Source of the DNA: Hymenopus coronatus
Lineage: Eukaryota; Arthropoda; Insecta; Mantodea; Hymenopodidae
NCBI GenBank assembly: GCA_030762935.1
Contig: CM060896.1
Location: forward strand, 15,551,527-15,615,526
Length of the DNA: 64,000 nt
Direction: 5' to 3'
Shown: positions 43,927-54,355 of the stretch, one piece after another
How positions within the stretch are numbered: position 1 is the stretch's first letter
Layout: each line of letters begins with the position of its first letter
Program-made: the position numbers and the translations under genes
The notes under the pieces: model-generated
Told to the model about the DNA's origin: nothing
The model's database searches: none
Seen by the model: only the letters and a program-made list of their open reading frames with translations

Positions 43927-44627
43927 CGAGGGTCGTCTAATAAGCCTTTCAATAAAAACATTTAATTAATGTTTTTTGCTTTATTTCTCAACATAATCTC
44001 CAGAAAGGCTAATACATTTGTCATACCGGTGTTCTAATTTAATTAAACCATCTCTGTAGTGCGATTTATCAAGGTCCTCAAAATAGCTGTTCACCGCATC
44101 AATGACCTCCTCGTTGCTGTGAAATCTTCGTCCTTCAAGCAAATGTTTTGAGGTTTGTGAACAGCTGGTAGTCACTGGGTGCTAGATCTGGTGAGTAGAG
44201 TGGATATTCGAACCTTAATTCACACATTTTTCCCATTGCAATAACTGAATGATGGGCCGGAGCATTGTTGTGATGAAACAAGATTTTGTTGTTGTTGCCA
44301 AATTAGATCTGTTTATTTCCACCTCATCACTCAAACGTTGCAGCAAGCTTGCGTAGTAGTCACCAGTGATACTCTTACCCTTTTCCATGTAATCAATAAA
44401 AATAATTCCCTGTGCATCCCAGAAAACACTGGCCATAACCTTGTTAGCCGACAAAATTGACTTTGCCTTTTTTGGAGTTGGTTCACCTAGCGTAATCCAC
44501 TGTTTTGACTATGATTTACTTTCCGGAGTGTAGTGATATATCCAAGTTTCACCCATGGTAATAAGCCTTCTCAAAAATTCACTGGGAATTTTACGGTAGA
44601 GCTCCACATTCTTAACAGAAAGTTTTT
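43927..44627 (-). mobile_element. Mariner, 5' truncated by R1
   Basis: The left end reads TACGAGGGTCGTCTAATAAG, with TA at 43925-43926, a usual mariner terminus. The element reads on the minus strand and ends abruptly at about 44627, where R1 sequence begins. Its 5' TIR and N-terminal coding part are gone. Confidence 0.75.
43981..44627 (-). pseudogene. Mariner transposase with both visible catalytic Asp residues changed
   Basis: The minus strand reads the catalytic half of a mariner transposase in pieces. TMGETWIYHYTPESKS holds the first catalytic site: the usual MDETW reads MGETW (GGT in place of a GAT codon). Next come SANKVMASVFWDAQGIIFID and the HHDNAPAH site, which reads HHNNAPAH, so the second Asp is Asn. 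YSPDLAPSDYQLF keeps the third Asp. The C-terminus ends GDYVEK and a stop. There is one in-frame stop in the first block and at least one frameshift near 44250. The protein is dead. Confidence 0.85.
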
Positions 44628-45015
44628 CAGAATATTCCCAGAAAATTCAGAATAATATTATTTGCCAAATAAATATATTTCATTTACGGTATTTTAATCA
44701 AAATCGTTAGATCCATTTTTGAGAAAATCAAAATTTTCGAACTTTTTTCAATGTAAAGCGTAGTTTGGGGTGGGGGGTTTTCTCAAAATCTTTTTGTCCC
44801 ATCCTTGGAAGATAGTAAATTTAATACCAAGTTTGGTATTTAACGGTCTTTTCGTTTTTGAGCTATGCTGTCCACAGGAACACACACACACACACGGACA
44901 GTTTTCTAAAAATGCTTGATCGGACTTAGGGGACCCCAAAACATAATTCCGGTGAAATCTCGTTATCGAATTTTTGGGTAGATTATAATACCTTCTCTAT
45001 CCATCATGTACATTA
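44628..45015 (+). repeat. R1 3' half
   Basis: Starts mid-element at AATATTCCCAGAAAATTCAG, fused to the mariner, and runs to CTTCTCTATCCATCATGTAC, where the palindrome is cut. Confidence 0.8.
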
Positions 45016-45687
45016 GTTTTTATTTTTACATTGAACATGTAATCTTTTATTTAAATTCGCCCTGCAGGCTAGGTTAACCCCTACAAATATTTTTAGCCGA
45101 TCAGGCAGATGTGTTAACCACTAGTCTATGGGAATACCTACTGAGAAACGCTCCGTAACATGTAGCAAATGATACTTTTCCAAAAGAACTGAATAACTCT
45201 GTAATGACCAATGTTTAACACTCTTTTAATGCACTACTTTCATTTACCTGTTTATAAACACATGTTACACGCCAATTTTCCATATAAAGAAGTTACAGAA
45301 AAGAAAAAAATGAGACTGCAATATTTCGATACTAGGGTTTTGACTATCTTTGGGGGGAGGGGCTGAAGCTCTCCGGCGTACGCCCCTGATTGACGACAGA
45401 AATGAAAGTTGTTGTATGAAGGGATAACGAAGCAATACTTGGTGCTGCAAATCTAGGCTTGAAGACCTTGTATCTCTGCCAAGGGGTCGCGCATGCGTGT
45501 AACCTTCGACAATGTTACATTACCGTTATACATTCCTTTGTGTGCGTGAAACGTCATGCGGTCTTCTTTCTTTGTTCTCCGGCATTTGTTTAGACCTTCA
45601 CAACTTTAGCTCAAATAACTGGGAATCAGACAATTAGGAAATAAGGTGCAGTTCCTAAGGTCATTTCCAGGCATTTCGTACTTTCGT
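45016..45687. other. Unassigned sequence
   Basis: No feature recognised up to the TA flanking Tn-B. Confidence 0.5.
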
Positions 45688-46029
45688 TATACAGGGTGAG
45701 TAAAAAGTATGGAACATCCTTGTAACTTTGTTGTTATAATTTTGTGGAGAGATATTTTTTAGAAAAGCTGTAAGATATCAACATGTTTTCATATTACTAT
45801 GATTGTGAATAGGGCGTGACTGTTTTTTCATGGCAATTTCTGTTTTTCACCCACTTTTTTTGGTTCTCAGGTCTCGGAACGTACAGGAACTGTACCAATT
45901 TATACACGAGGTTTAGTTTATGACAAGGCAATCGTACTTTAAATTTATTAGGACGCATTACATCACATGAAATTTAAACCAAGAAAACACATTCACAACA
46001 AAATTAGTGGTGCTGTGTTGTAACACATG

Positions 46030-46288
46030 ATGAATTCACTTCAAAAGGTGCTCAAAATGACCTCCACTTACTGCCAAAGTCTGTTAGTTAATGTTTCCTG
46101 CAACACTATTCGAATTTCTGGCCAAATTCTTCGCTTTAAAAATTTGCTTACCGTAGAATGAATAATCCTTCCTTCTGGATGCATTTCATTAAAGAAGACA
46201 CAAACCTCTTCTTGGGTCCTCCTCGTATCACCATATCCGATCGTCATTAGCATTTCAATTCGTTATCTTTCTGTAAGTTGTGCCATGA
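46030..46288 (-). pseudogene. Transposase remnant of Tn-B (HTH)
   Basis: The minus strand reads LMTIGYGDTRRTQEEVCVFF, then HPEGRIIHSTVSKFLKR, a complete-looking helix-turn-helix, and after that a short tail ending LTNRLWQ and a stop. Compared with Tn-A, the whole catalytic core is missing and the tail is joined directly to the helix-turn-helix. The two remnants carry different internal deletions, so neither copy derives directly from the other in its present state. Confidence 0.7.
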
Positions 46289-46440
46289 CTAATTACTTTC
46301 AGAAAGATTTTGCAATGAAGTAAACATTGTTGTCTTTATTAGCTTAGCTTTTGTCTTATTTGTTCAATCCAAAAGACAATTATTGCAGTAGCCTACTGTA
46401 TTGTTTAACTCAAAATCTACTCAATTTAAAGTAATAAAAA

Positions 46441-47314
46441 TCTGATGTGTACCATTCACATGACTTTCTCTATACACCTGCAACAAATTATTCTTAAAAA
46501 TACTTCATACTTCTATTAACTTCATACTAATCAGTAAACATTAGCAGAAATAGCCATATTACTTGCTTCCTTGTAAGTAGAGGTGAAATAAGGGAGTACC
46601 ATAGCTTAAAGTGAGAATCAAAAGCTGGTTGCTATGTCACTGAAGTTCGTTTGTTTGTATGGACAGCAGTTGACAAATTCCTGTATGAGAAATGTATAAG
46701 TTTTTATAGCAGAAACCAAAAATAAGGAATATCACAAAAACGACGAACTCCACGATAAAAATGTATAATATAAATTGTGTGTTTTAACGTGTTCTACAAT
46801 TGTTCTACAGTACGTTTTTGTCCATCTCTTACGGTTTAGCAGTTATTCAAAATTTAGTAAAATTCATCCAGAATAAAGTACTCTTCAGAGGCTATTCCCA
46901 GAACATTCAAGATATACATTTTATTTGTCAGGTAAATATCTTTAATATACGAAATTTTAATCAAAATCGTTAAAGTCATTTTTGAGAAATTCAAAATTTT
47001 CGAAAAAAGTTCCATGTAAAGAGTAGTTGGGGGTGGGGGGATTTTTCTCAAAATCTTCGTGTCGTATCCCTAGAAGATACTAAACTTAAATACCAAGTTT
47101 GGTATTTTACCTACTTTTCGTTTTTGAGTTATCGTATTCACAGACACACTGACACACACACATACACACACACACGGACCTTTTTCCGAAAATGCTTTTT
47201 TTAGATAAAGGGGTCCCTAAAACATATATTTCCGGTGAAATCTCGGTATCGAATTTTTTGGTGGAGTGCAATACATTCTCTATACACTATGTACATAGTG
47301 CCTATAGAGAAAGT
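46441..47314 (+). repeat. R1 repeat, full length, inside Tn-B
   Basis: Begins TCTGATGTGTACCATTCACA, has a mixed CA tract (47143-47177) and ends CCTATAGAGAAAGTAA, followed within about 12 bp by the next R1. Confidence 0.92.
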
Positions 47315-47326
47315 AAAAAAAAAAAA

Positions 47327-48136
47327 TCTGAAGTGTTCCATTCACATGACTTTCTCTACTTCTGTGTAACAAATTATTGTTAATAAGCTTATTCTTCTAT
47401 TAACTTCATGCTAATCGAGGAAATATTAGCAGAAATAATCTTATTACTTGGTTCCTTGTAAGTAGAAGCGAAATAAGGGAGTACCATAGGTAAAAGTGAA
47501 GTCAAAAGCTGGTTGCTATGTGATTGAAGTTCCTTTGCTTGTATGGACACGATTTGACAAATTCCTGTATGCGAAAAACATAAGTATTTCAAAGCTGAAA
47601 CCAAAAACAAGGAATATCTCAAAAACGATCAACTCCTCGAAAAAAATGTAATAACATAAATTGTGTGTTTTAATGTCCTCTACATTTTTTGTCTGGTAAG
47701 TTTTTGTTCATTTCATAGGGTTTAGCAGTTATGCAAAATTCATCCAGAATAAAGCAGTCTTCAGAGGCTATTCCCAGAAAATTCAAGATACACATATTAT
47801 TTGTTAAGGTAAATATCTTTGATATACGGAATTTTAATCAAAATCGTTAGAGCCATTTTTGAGTAAATCAAAAATTTCGAAAAAAGTTCCATGTATAGGG
47901 TAGTTGGGGGTGGGGGGATTTTCTTGAAAAGTTTGGTACTTAACAGTCTTTTCGTTTTTGAGCTATGCTGTCCACAGACACACACGCACACACACGGACC
48001 TTTTTCCAAAACTGCCTTTTTTTGGATTCAGGGGGAACCAAAACATGTATTTCCGGTGAAATCTCAGTATCGAATTTTTGGTTGCAATACAATATCTCCT
48101 CTATACACTATGTACTTAGTACGTGTAGAGAAAGTA
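47327..48136 (+). repeat. R1 repeat, full length, tandem, inside Tn-B
   Basis: Begins TCTGAAGTGTTCCATTCACA after an A-run and ends GTGTAGAGAAAGTAA. It lacks about 50 bp after GATTTTCTTGAAAA, the site of the CTTCGTGTCGCATCC block. Confidence 0.92.
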
Positions 48137-48289
48137 AAAAATCACATCATAGAGTTGCAACAGCGGGGTTACAGGCATTGTTCCACATTTTTTACTGACC
48201 TTGTATAGTAATCATGAAATTTCCATCTAAACCTGAGATGGAGTTTCAAGTTTTCTTCACTCCATGGACAATAAACTAACCATGTAGAC

Positions 48290-50659
48290 CAGTGTTTCCC
48301 AACCTTTTGAAGTTCACGGCACCCTTGGGAATAACATTAAACACTAGGGGCACCCTTCCTTGAATTAAAAGAAAATTAAGCTTAATATGTTAATTTATTG
48401 AAATATTATATAATAATAACGTACACCATAACATAATACAGTAAACTTTACTACAATCACTGAGTAAAAATACATCAATAAATTTTGTTCGATTAATGAT
48501 TATTGTGAAACTTGTGATTGATGCTTAGAGCACAGATATGTGATGTCGGGTCTTACAGTTGACAGTGAAACACGCAAATCATCCTCAAGGTTATTCAGTC
48601 TATTTCTTGCTTTGCATTTTATTGTCACCATAGCAGAGAAGGCTTGCTCGCATAGATAGGATGTTGAAAAGGGCAAAAGTGCGTTAATTGCTTTCTTCAT
48701 TAGGTTAGGGTACTCCGCTCTCCGTTGAAGTCAAAAACTAGCCACCGACGCCTCACTCTTGGTGAACTTACCTTTGAGTGTGGAATCAGCGCAAAGATCA
48801 ATAAATTCATCTCGTTCGCAAGCAGTGAAATCTATTTCCTTTGCACTATCTACGAAATCAAATGGTGAGATAACCCAGTCGAGATTCGTAAATAGTTGGA
48901 AAGTACGCATCTATTGCATCTTGCAATCTTGATAAGTGATCACAAATGCGGTCTTTCAGTTTACCCAGATCTTTATCTCCTGCCACATTAAGAAGAGATG
49001 GAAAGTTCGACAAATCTCCTTTTTGAACTGCAGACTTCCAAGAACTAAGTTTTCTTTTAAAACCTTTCATTTTATTGGTTGAGGAGATTATTGTTTCATG
49101 TCGACCCTGCATTCATTCAGCTTATGAAAAATATCTGTCAGATACGACAGTTCAAAACACCAAGAATCACTTAGTAAGAGCTCATGAAATGTGTCTTGAT
49201 TTTCATCCTTAAAAAAAGTTTTTAGCTGTTCTTTAAGTTCGAGAAACCGGTTCAATACACGACCCCGCGACAACCACCTTACTTCTGTGTGAAGTAACAA
49301 AGAGGTATGAGCTGCATCCGTTGCGCGACATAACTGTTCAAAAATTCTGCACTTTAAAGGTCGAGACTTTGGATGGATTTTCATTGAGAGCTCTGGCAGT
49401 AAAACCTTTAATTTTCCCAGACATAGATGGTGCACCCTCTGTACATATACCACAACAGTCTTTCCATGAAATATCATGGTCATTGAGATAGGAATTAATA
49501 GAAACGAAAATATCATGGCCTGTGGTTGTAGTCTCCAGCGGTCTACAGAACAGAAACTGTTCACTAATATCTTTTTCATCAATATATCTGATAAAACCAA
49601 GGAGTTGCGGTTTGTCACCAATATCGAGACTCTCATCTACTTGCAAAGCAAATGTTCTATAAGTTTTTATTTTCTCCGTGACTTGCTCGTTGATATTGCA
49701 TGACATTTCAGATATCCTGCGACTGATTGTGTTGTTGGACAGAGGAACTTTCGAAATTTGATTAGCTGCTCCTTCGCCAAGTATTGTTGAAACTATAACT
49801 TGACATGCAGGGCCAATGATTTCCTCTCCAAGAGTATAAGGTTTCTGTTTTTTTTAGCTATCAGTTCTACTACTTTAAATGAGGCTTCAAGAGCAGTATC
49901 ACTTATGGTCATTCTCTTTACCATTCGCACAGCTGTTTTCTTCTCCCCTTCTAATATATGTGAAAAATACATTACACTTTTCTGTGACACACTAGGATGC
50001 TTTGTTGTAAGATGCCGCTTCAGTTTGCTAGGTACCATGGCCTCGTTGCTAAGTGATTCGCCACAAACTAAACACACAGGGATAGGGTTTTCCTCGTTGT
50101 TATTCCACTTAAATCCATACGCTAAGTAACTGTCCTGGCATGTTCTTTTCTTTCATTTGTCTTCTTTATGTGGTGAATTCGACGGTCCGGGAGAAACTGT
50201 AAGATTTGGCTTCTTAAAGCAAGCAGTAGGAGCCGACTGTTCTCTTTCACTGTCCTGGCGTTTACGTTTAACAATGAACTTATCCATAGCTAAACACTGT
50301 GAATCAACGCGAGGAAGCCAACTGAAAGCGCCAAGCTGCGTACATTTTTATATATTCATCTGTCGAAGTCTCGGGAATGTTCGTGAGGAAGCGAGTAGTC
50401 TCGGGAATGTTCGGCAGGGTATAGCTGAAATGCCATCTGTGGGATACTAGTATAACTGAATTATTGAAATGAATCGACCACTATCACCATCTGCCGTGCA
50501 TGAGAGTAATTGATTTGACTTATTTTATTTCAAGACCTTACAAGACTTAAGGCTTCAGTAGAAGGTATTTTTTTTTTGTTTATCTCAATATCTCGCGGCA
50601 CCCCTTAGCCAATCACACGGCACCCTAAGGTGCCGGGGCACACCGGTTGGGAACCGCTG
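48290..50659 (-). mobile_element. hAT transposon, complete ends, 8-bp target duplication
   Basis: The ends are CAGTGTTTCCCAACC and, in inverse, CAGCGGTTCCCAACC (two mismatches). ATGTAGAC is duplicated exactly at 48282-48289 and 50660-50667. An 8-bp duplication and CAG-starting TIRs are the hAT hallmarks. Subterminal repeats of GGCACCC occur near both ends, a usual site for hAT transposase binding. The target site shows no R1 or SINE sequence. Confidence 0.95.
48500..50287 (-). pseudogene. hAT transposase (ZBED/Charlie-like), broken
   Basis: Reads from an ATG at 50287 (MDKFIVKRKR) to a stop at 48500, about 596 codons, close to the usual length of this group. In order: basic N-terminus; a stop about 44 codons in; a BED zinc finger (CLVCGESL, then HLTTKHP) around codons 70-100; the hAT catalytic block beginning with ALQVDESLD; and the C-terminal dimerisation motif LPFSTSYLCEQAFSAM. 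The frame changes at about 49850 (an A8 run in the sense strand), 49340, 49100 and between 48860 and 48700. Between the breaks the sequence is well conserved, so inactivation is fairly recent. Similar domesticated vertebrate genes exist, but the TIRs and duplication show this is a transposon. Confidence 0.9.
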
Positions 50660-50667
50660 ATGTAGAC

Positions 50668-50937
50668 TAAGTTACAATAATCTGTTGCCATTAGCCGAAA
50701 GATGGCGATAGTGACTTTTACTGGGGAAGTACTAACGAGTATCAGATTGTCAGGTTCTAGGAAATGCAACATATGTATTTGGAATCTTCAAACAGTCTGT
50801 TGCGCGCGAGTGCTTCTGATGCCATTTCTAAAGCAACTTCGAGAATCTAATGGCCTTACCAAGAGTTGGGCTTTTACATAGAATATGAAGAGTTTACGAA
50901 AGGAAGGAAAGAATCGAAACGAAAAAAAAAAAAAAAA
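50668..50937. other. Unassigned sequence
   Basis: No feature recognised up to an A-run at 50921-50938. Confidence 0.5.
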
Positions 50938-50940
50938 AAT

Positions 50941-51189
50941 GATGTGTTACTCTCACATGAATTTATCTAGCTGCTCTACAAACTTCTTACAAAAGAGTAT
51001 TCCTTCTACATCATGTTAATCGAGATAAACATTAGCAGAATGTTCTTATTACTTAGTTCCTTGTAAGTAAAAGGCAACTAAAGGAATGCGCTATGCTAAA
51101 GTGATAGTCAAATGTTTTAAAAGCTGTCGTTATGCGATTATCATTGTAAATCGCTTCTTTGCTCGGCTAGGAGTAGAACAAATGAAATA
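50941..51189 (+). repeat. Outer R1 (subfamily B), left part
   Basis: Begins TGATGTGTTACTCTCACATG and reads to GTAGAACAAATGAAA, where a younger R1 interrupts it. The right part resumes at 52045. Confidence 0.85.
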
Positions 51190-52044
51190 CTGATGTGTAC
51201 CATTCACATGACTTTCTCTATATCCCTGCAACAAATTGTTCTTAAAAAGCTTATACTTCTATTTACTTTATGCCAATCAAAAAAAAAAAAAAAATAGCAG
51301 AAATACTCTTATTAGTTGCTTCCTTGTAAGTAGAAGCGAAATAAGGGATAGCGATAGTCAAAAGCTGGTTGCTATGTCAATGAAGTTCCTTTGTTTATAT
51401 GGATGGGAGTTGACAAGTTCCTGTATGAGAAAAATATAAGTTTTTCATAGCAGAAACCAAAAATAAGGAATGTCTCAAAAACGACGAACTGCACGAAAAA
51501 CATTTATATAACATAAATTGTGTGTTTTAACGTGCTCAGTAATTTTTGTCCATCTCTTACGGTTTAGCAGTTATTCAAAATTCCGTAAAATTCATCCAGA
51601 ATATACTACTCTTCAGAGGCTATGCCTAGAAAATTCAAGATATACATTTTATTTGTCAGGTAAATATGTTTAATATACGAAATTTTAATCAAAATCGTTA
51701 AGAGCCATTTTTGAGAAAATCAAAATTTTCGAAAGAAGTTCCATGTAAAGGGTAGTTGGGGGTGGGGGGATTTTTCTCAAAATCTTCGTGTCGCATCCCT
51801 GGAAGAAACTAAACTTAAATACCAAGTTTGGTATTTTACCGACTTATCGTTTTTGAGTTATCGTGTTCACGGACACACTGACACACACACACACACACAC
51901 ACACGGACCTTTTTGTGAAAATGCTTTTTTTGGATATTGGGAACCCTAAAACATATATTTCCAGTGAAATCTCGGTATCGAATTTTTGGTTGGAGTGCAA
52001 TACCTTCTCTATACACTATGTACATAGTGCGTATAGAGAAAGTA
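51190..52044 (+). repeat. R1 type copy, full length, nested in another R1
   Basis: At 855 bp this copy shows every R1 landmark. The 5' hairpin is ATGTG/CACAT around a short loop. ACTTTCTCTATA lies about 25 bp in. A long AT-rich middle includes TATCTTTAATATACG-type segments. A G-rich block GGGGGTGGGGGG lies near 51770, and a (CA) run at 51881-51904. The terminal palindrome is at about 52005-52040 (TTCTCTATACACTATGTA with TACATAGTGCGTATAGAGAA). No transposase or conserved ORF is present. The architecture (offset inverted motif, internal microsatellite, 3' palindrome) resembles Helentron-derived elements such as DINE-1, which is a suggestion only. Confidence 0.92.
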
Positions 52045-52612
52045 AAAACGGACATTTCCTGCCTGAGAAAAGTGCAAGTACTTTGGAATTAAAACAAGTA
52101 ACAAGAAATATCTTGGAAACGGTTACCTCCACAACAAAAACGTAAGGGACATAAATTGTGTGTTTTGACGAGATATACAGTTTTGTATAGTAATTTTTGT
52201 CTAACTCTTATGGTTTAGCAATTAAGCAAAATTCGGCAAAATACATCCAGAATTAAGAGATCTTCATAAAATATTCCCTGAAAATTCAAGATATACATTT
52301 TATTTGGGATGTAAATATTGGATGTTAATATACGGTATTTTAATCAAAATCGATTAGCTATTTTTTAGAAAATCTAAAATTATAGAAAATTGTTACATGT
52401 AAAGGGTAGCTTGTGGTGGAAGATTTTCTTCAAAATCTTCGCGTAGCATCCTTGGAAGATACCAAACCTACATACCAAGTTTGGTATTGGTTTTTGTTTT
52501 TGAGCTATGCTGTCCAAAGGCACACACAATGGACCTTTTTCCAAAAATGCTTTTTATCAGACTCATCATATATTTCCGGTGAAATCTCGACATCGAATTC
52601 TTGGATACATCA
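52045..52612 (+). repeat. Outer R1 (subfamily B), right part
   Basis: Resumes at AAACGGACATTTCCTGCCTG, exactly where the left part stopped, and runs to CATCGAATTCTTGGATACAT. The terminal palindrome is missing. Confidence 0.85.
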
Positions 52613-52729
52613 AATTCCAAGTTTTAAGTCTCGCCGGTGCCACGAATCAACTCCCTGAAGTGTACGAAACACCTTCTTCACCTTTAAAAATGTTCTGCAT
52701 AAATTGTCAACTCAAAACAGTATTGTGTA

Positions 52730-52848
52730 AGTTGGATAGGTAGAGTCAGACTGAAAAATTCAATGCCGTAGCCGGAATATGAACTAGGAATCTACCGATC
52801 CCTAGCCGGTCGCCCTAACCACTGAGCTACCATGGTAACGTGCCAGAC
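52730..52848 (-). mobile_element. tRNA-derived SINE, family S4
   Basis: The minus strand reads TGGTAGCTCAGTGGTTAGGG (A box) and a decayed B box (AGTTCATATTCCGG), then the S4 tail CAGTCTGACTCTACCTATCC. It keeps the tRNA head missing from the copy at 12050. Confidence 0.75.
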
Positions 52849-52849
52849 G

Positions 52850-53958
52850 GTAGGTATTGTATGTCACCTAAAATTTGATTTCGAGACTTCATCGCAAATA
52901 CATGTTTTGAGGGCCCCTGAGTCAAATTTTGTTTTTAGAAAAATGTCTGTGCATGTGTCCATCTGTCTGTGGGCAGCATAACTCAAAAACGAAAAGATCG
53001 TTAAATACCGAACTTCTTATTTAAGTTTGGTATATTTCAAGGATGCGATACGAAGATTTTTCAAGAAAATCCCCCCACATCAAACTACCCTTTACATTGA
53101 ACATTTTTTGAAAATGTTGATTTTTTCAAAAATGGCACTAACGATTTTGATTAAAATACCTTATGTATAAGATATTTTATGTCAAAGAAATGTATATCTT
53201 GTATTTTTTGAAAATAGCCACAGAAGACCTCTTCTTTCTAGGTGACTTTTATAGAACTGGCATACCATAAGAGATATAAAAAACCTACGACACAAAAAAT
53301 ATAGATCTCATTAAAACACACACGTTATTTCATATACGTTTTTATTTGTTTTGTAGGGATAACTATTTTCGGGATATTTCGAGTTTTTTTTTTAATTGCT
53401 TCATTAACATCAATGGTCATATCGGGGGCTTTCACTTGTGAAATTGTAGGTTCAGAACATTGGATTAAACTTTATATTACTAAACACAGACACATTCACT
53501 CTCACATTCATACTTCCAGACTCTGTGGGGGATAGGGAATAATTCCGGTTAAAGAAAAATTCCCCGCCCCAGCCGGGAATTGAACCCGGGACCTCCGGGT
53601 GAGAAGTCAGCTCGCTCACCACTCGACCACAGAGGCAGTCATTTCGAGTTATTGATTTCAGTTTTAAGCAACTTAAAATTTTCTCAAACGGGAAGTCAAT
53701 TTTTCTTTACTCCCTCTCTTGTTTACTCCTAACAAGCAAAGAGAACCGATTTTCAATTGTTTCACATAGCGACCGGCTTTTAAAATATTTGACTACCACT
53801 TTAGCCGGTGCATTCTCTTATTTCCCTTTTACTTACGTAGAAGCAAATAACAAGAGCAATTCAGATAAGTTTACCTTGATTAGCATGATGTAGGTTCTTT
53901 TGAAAGAAAAGTTGTTTGTGGAACAGCTAGAAAAAGTCATGTGAATATAATACATCAG
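52850..53958 (-). repeat. R1 copy, subfamily C, split by a SINE
   Basis: Starts at GGTATTGTATGTCACC (terminal palindrome lost) and ends AATACATCAGA. An S2 SINE occupies 53388-53640. Subfamily C is marked by CACATAGCGACCGGCTTTTA. Confidence 0.85.
53388..53640 (-). mobile_element. tRNA-derived SINE, family S2, with target duplication
   Basis: The minus strand head reads GTGGTCGAGTGGTGAGCGAG and CCCGGGTTCAATTCCCGG. The T-run at the left is the inverse of its A tail. ATTTCGAGTT is repeated exactly at 53378-53387 and 53641-53650, so its limits and its position inside R1 are certain. Confidence 0.9.
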
Positions 53959-54105
53959 ATTTTTTAAAAGAAAAATTATCGGTCTTTTGATAAACATATT
54001 TGACAATAAGGCTCCAACAAGTCATGTGAATATAATACATCAGATTTTTTAAAAGAAAAATCATCGGTCTTTTGATAAAGATATTTGAAAATAAGGCTCC
54101 AACAA
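53936..54105. repeat. 85-bp tandem duplication
   Basis: Two units (53936-54020 and 54021-54105) both begin GTCATGTGAATATAATACAT and end GGCTCCAACAA, with only a few differences. Each unit takes in the R1 5' end plus flanking DNA, so the duplication came after R1 inserted. Confidence 0.9.
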
Positions 54106-54353
54106 ACAATATACATCCCCCATGAATGCAAGCGTTGAAGGAGAAGTTAAGTTCACACTGAATGAAGACGTTACAACTCGGTCGATTGCATCAGAAATAG
54201 TTTCGAAAGACTTGCACAATGGTACTTTATAATATGTTTTTTTGCCTTCAAAAGAATGTAAGTCACAATGTTAATCTGAGGATGAACTTTTCAATTGTTT
54301 TTTAAACTCGAGGATGTTCACAATTAACACCAGGCAGCTAAAGTTAGAACATT
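54106..54353. other. Unassigned sequence
   Basis: No feature recognised between the tandem duplication and the mariner. Confidence 0.5.
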
Positions 54354-54355
54354 TA

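Larger units (their letters stand above)
45690..48205 (-). mobile_element. Composite IS630/mariner-type transposon Tn-B
   Basis: The left end TACAGGGTGAGTAAAAAGTA and inverse right end (TTTACTGACCTTGTA) are flanked by TA (45688-45689 and 48206-48207). Contents in order: non-coding lead, transposase remnant, two complete R1 copies in tandem, then the about 60-bp right-end block with CATAGAGTTGCAACAGCGGG. Both junctions with R1 match those in Tn-A. At 2516 bp it is the cleaner of the two copies. Confidence 0.8.

Noticed and set aside
48500..50287. Domesticated ZBED-type host gene
   Set aside because: TIRs, 8-bp duplication, a stop and frameshifts show a decayed transposon.
51190..52044. R1 as a canonical Helitron
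   Set aside because: It starts with TC and has a 3' palindrome, but lacks the CTRR end and insertion between A and T. A Helentron-like relation is kept only as a suggestion.
51190..52044. R1 as an ordinary TIR MITE
   Set aside because: The inverted motif is offset at the 5' side and no steady target duplication could be found around copies.
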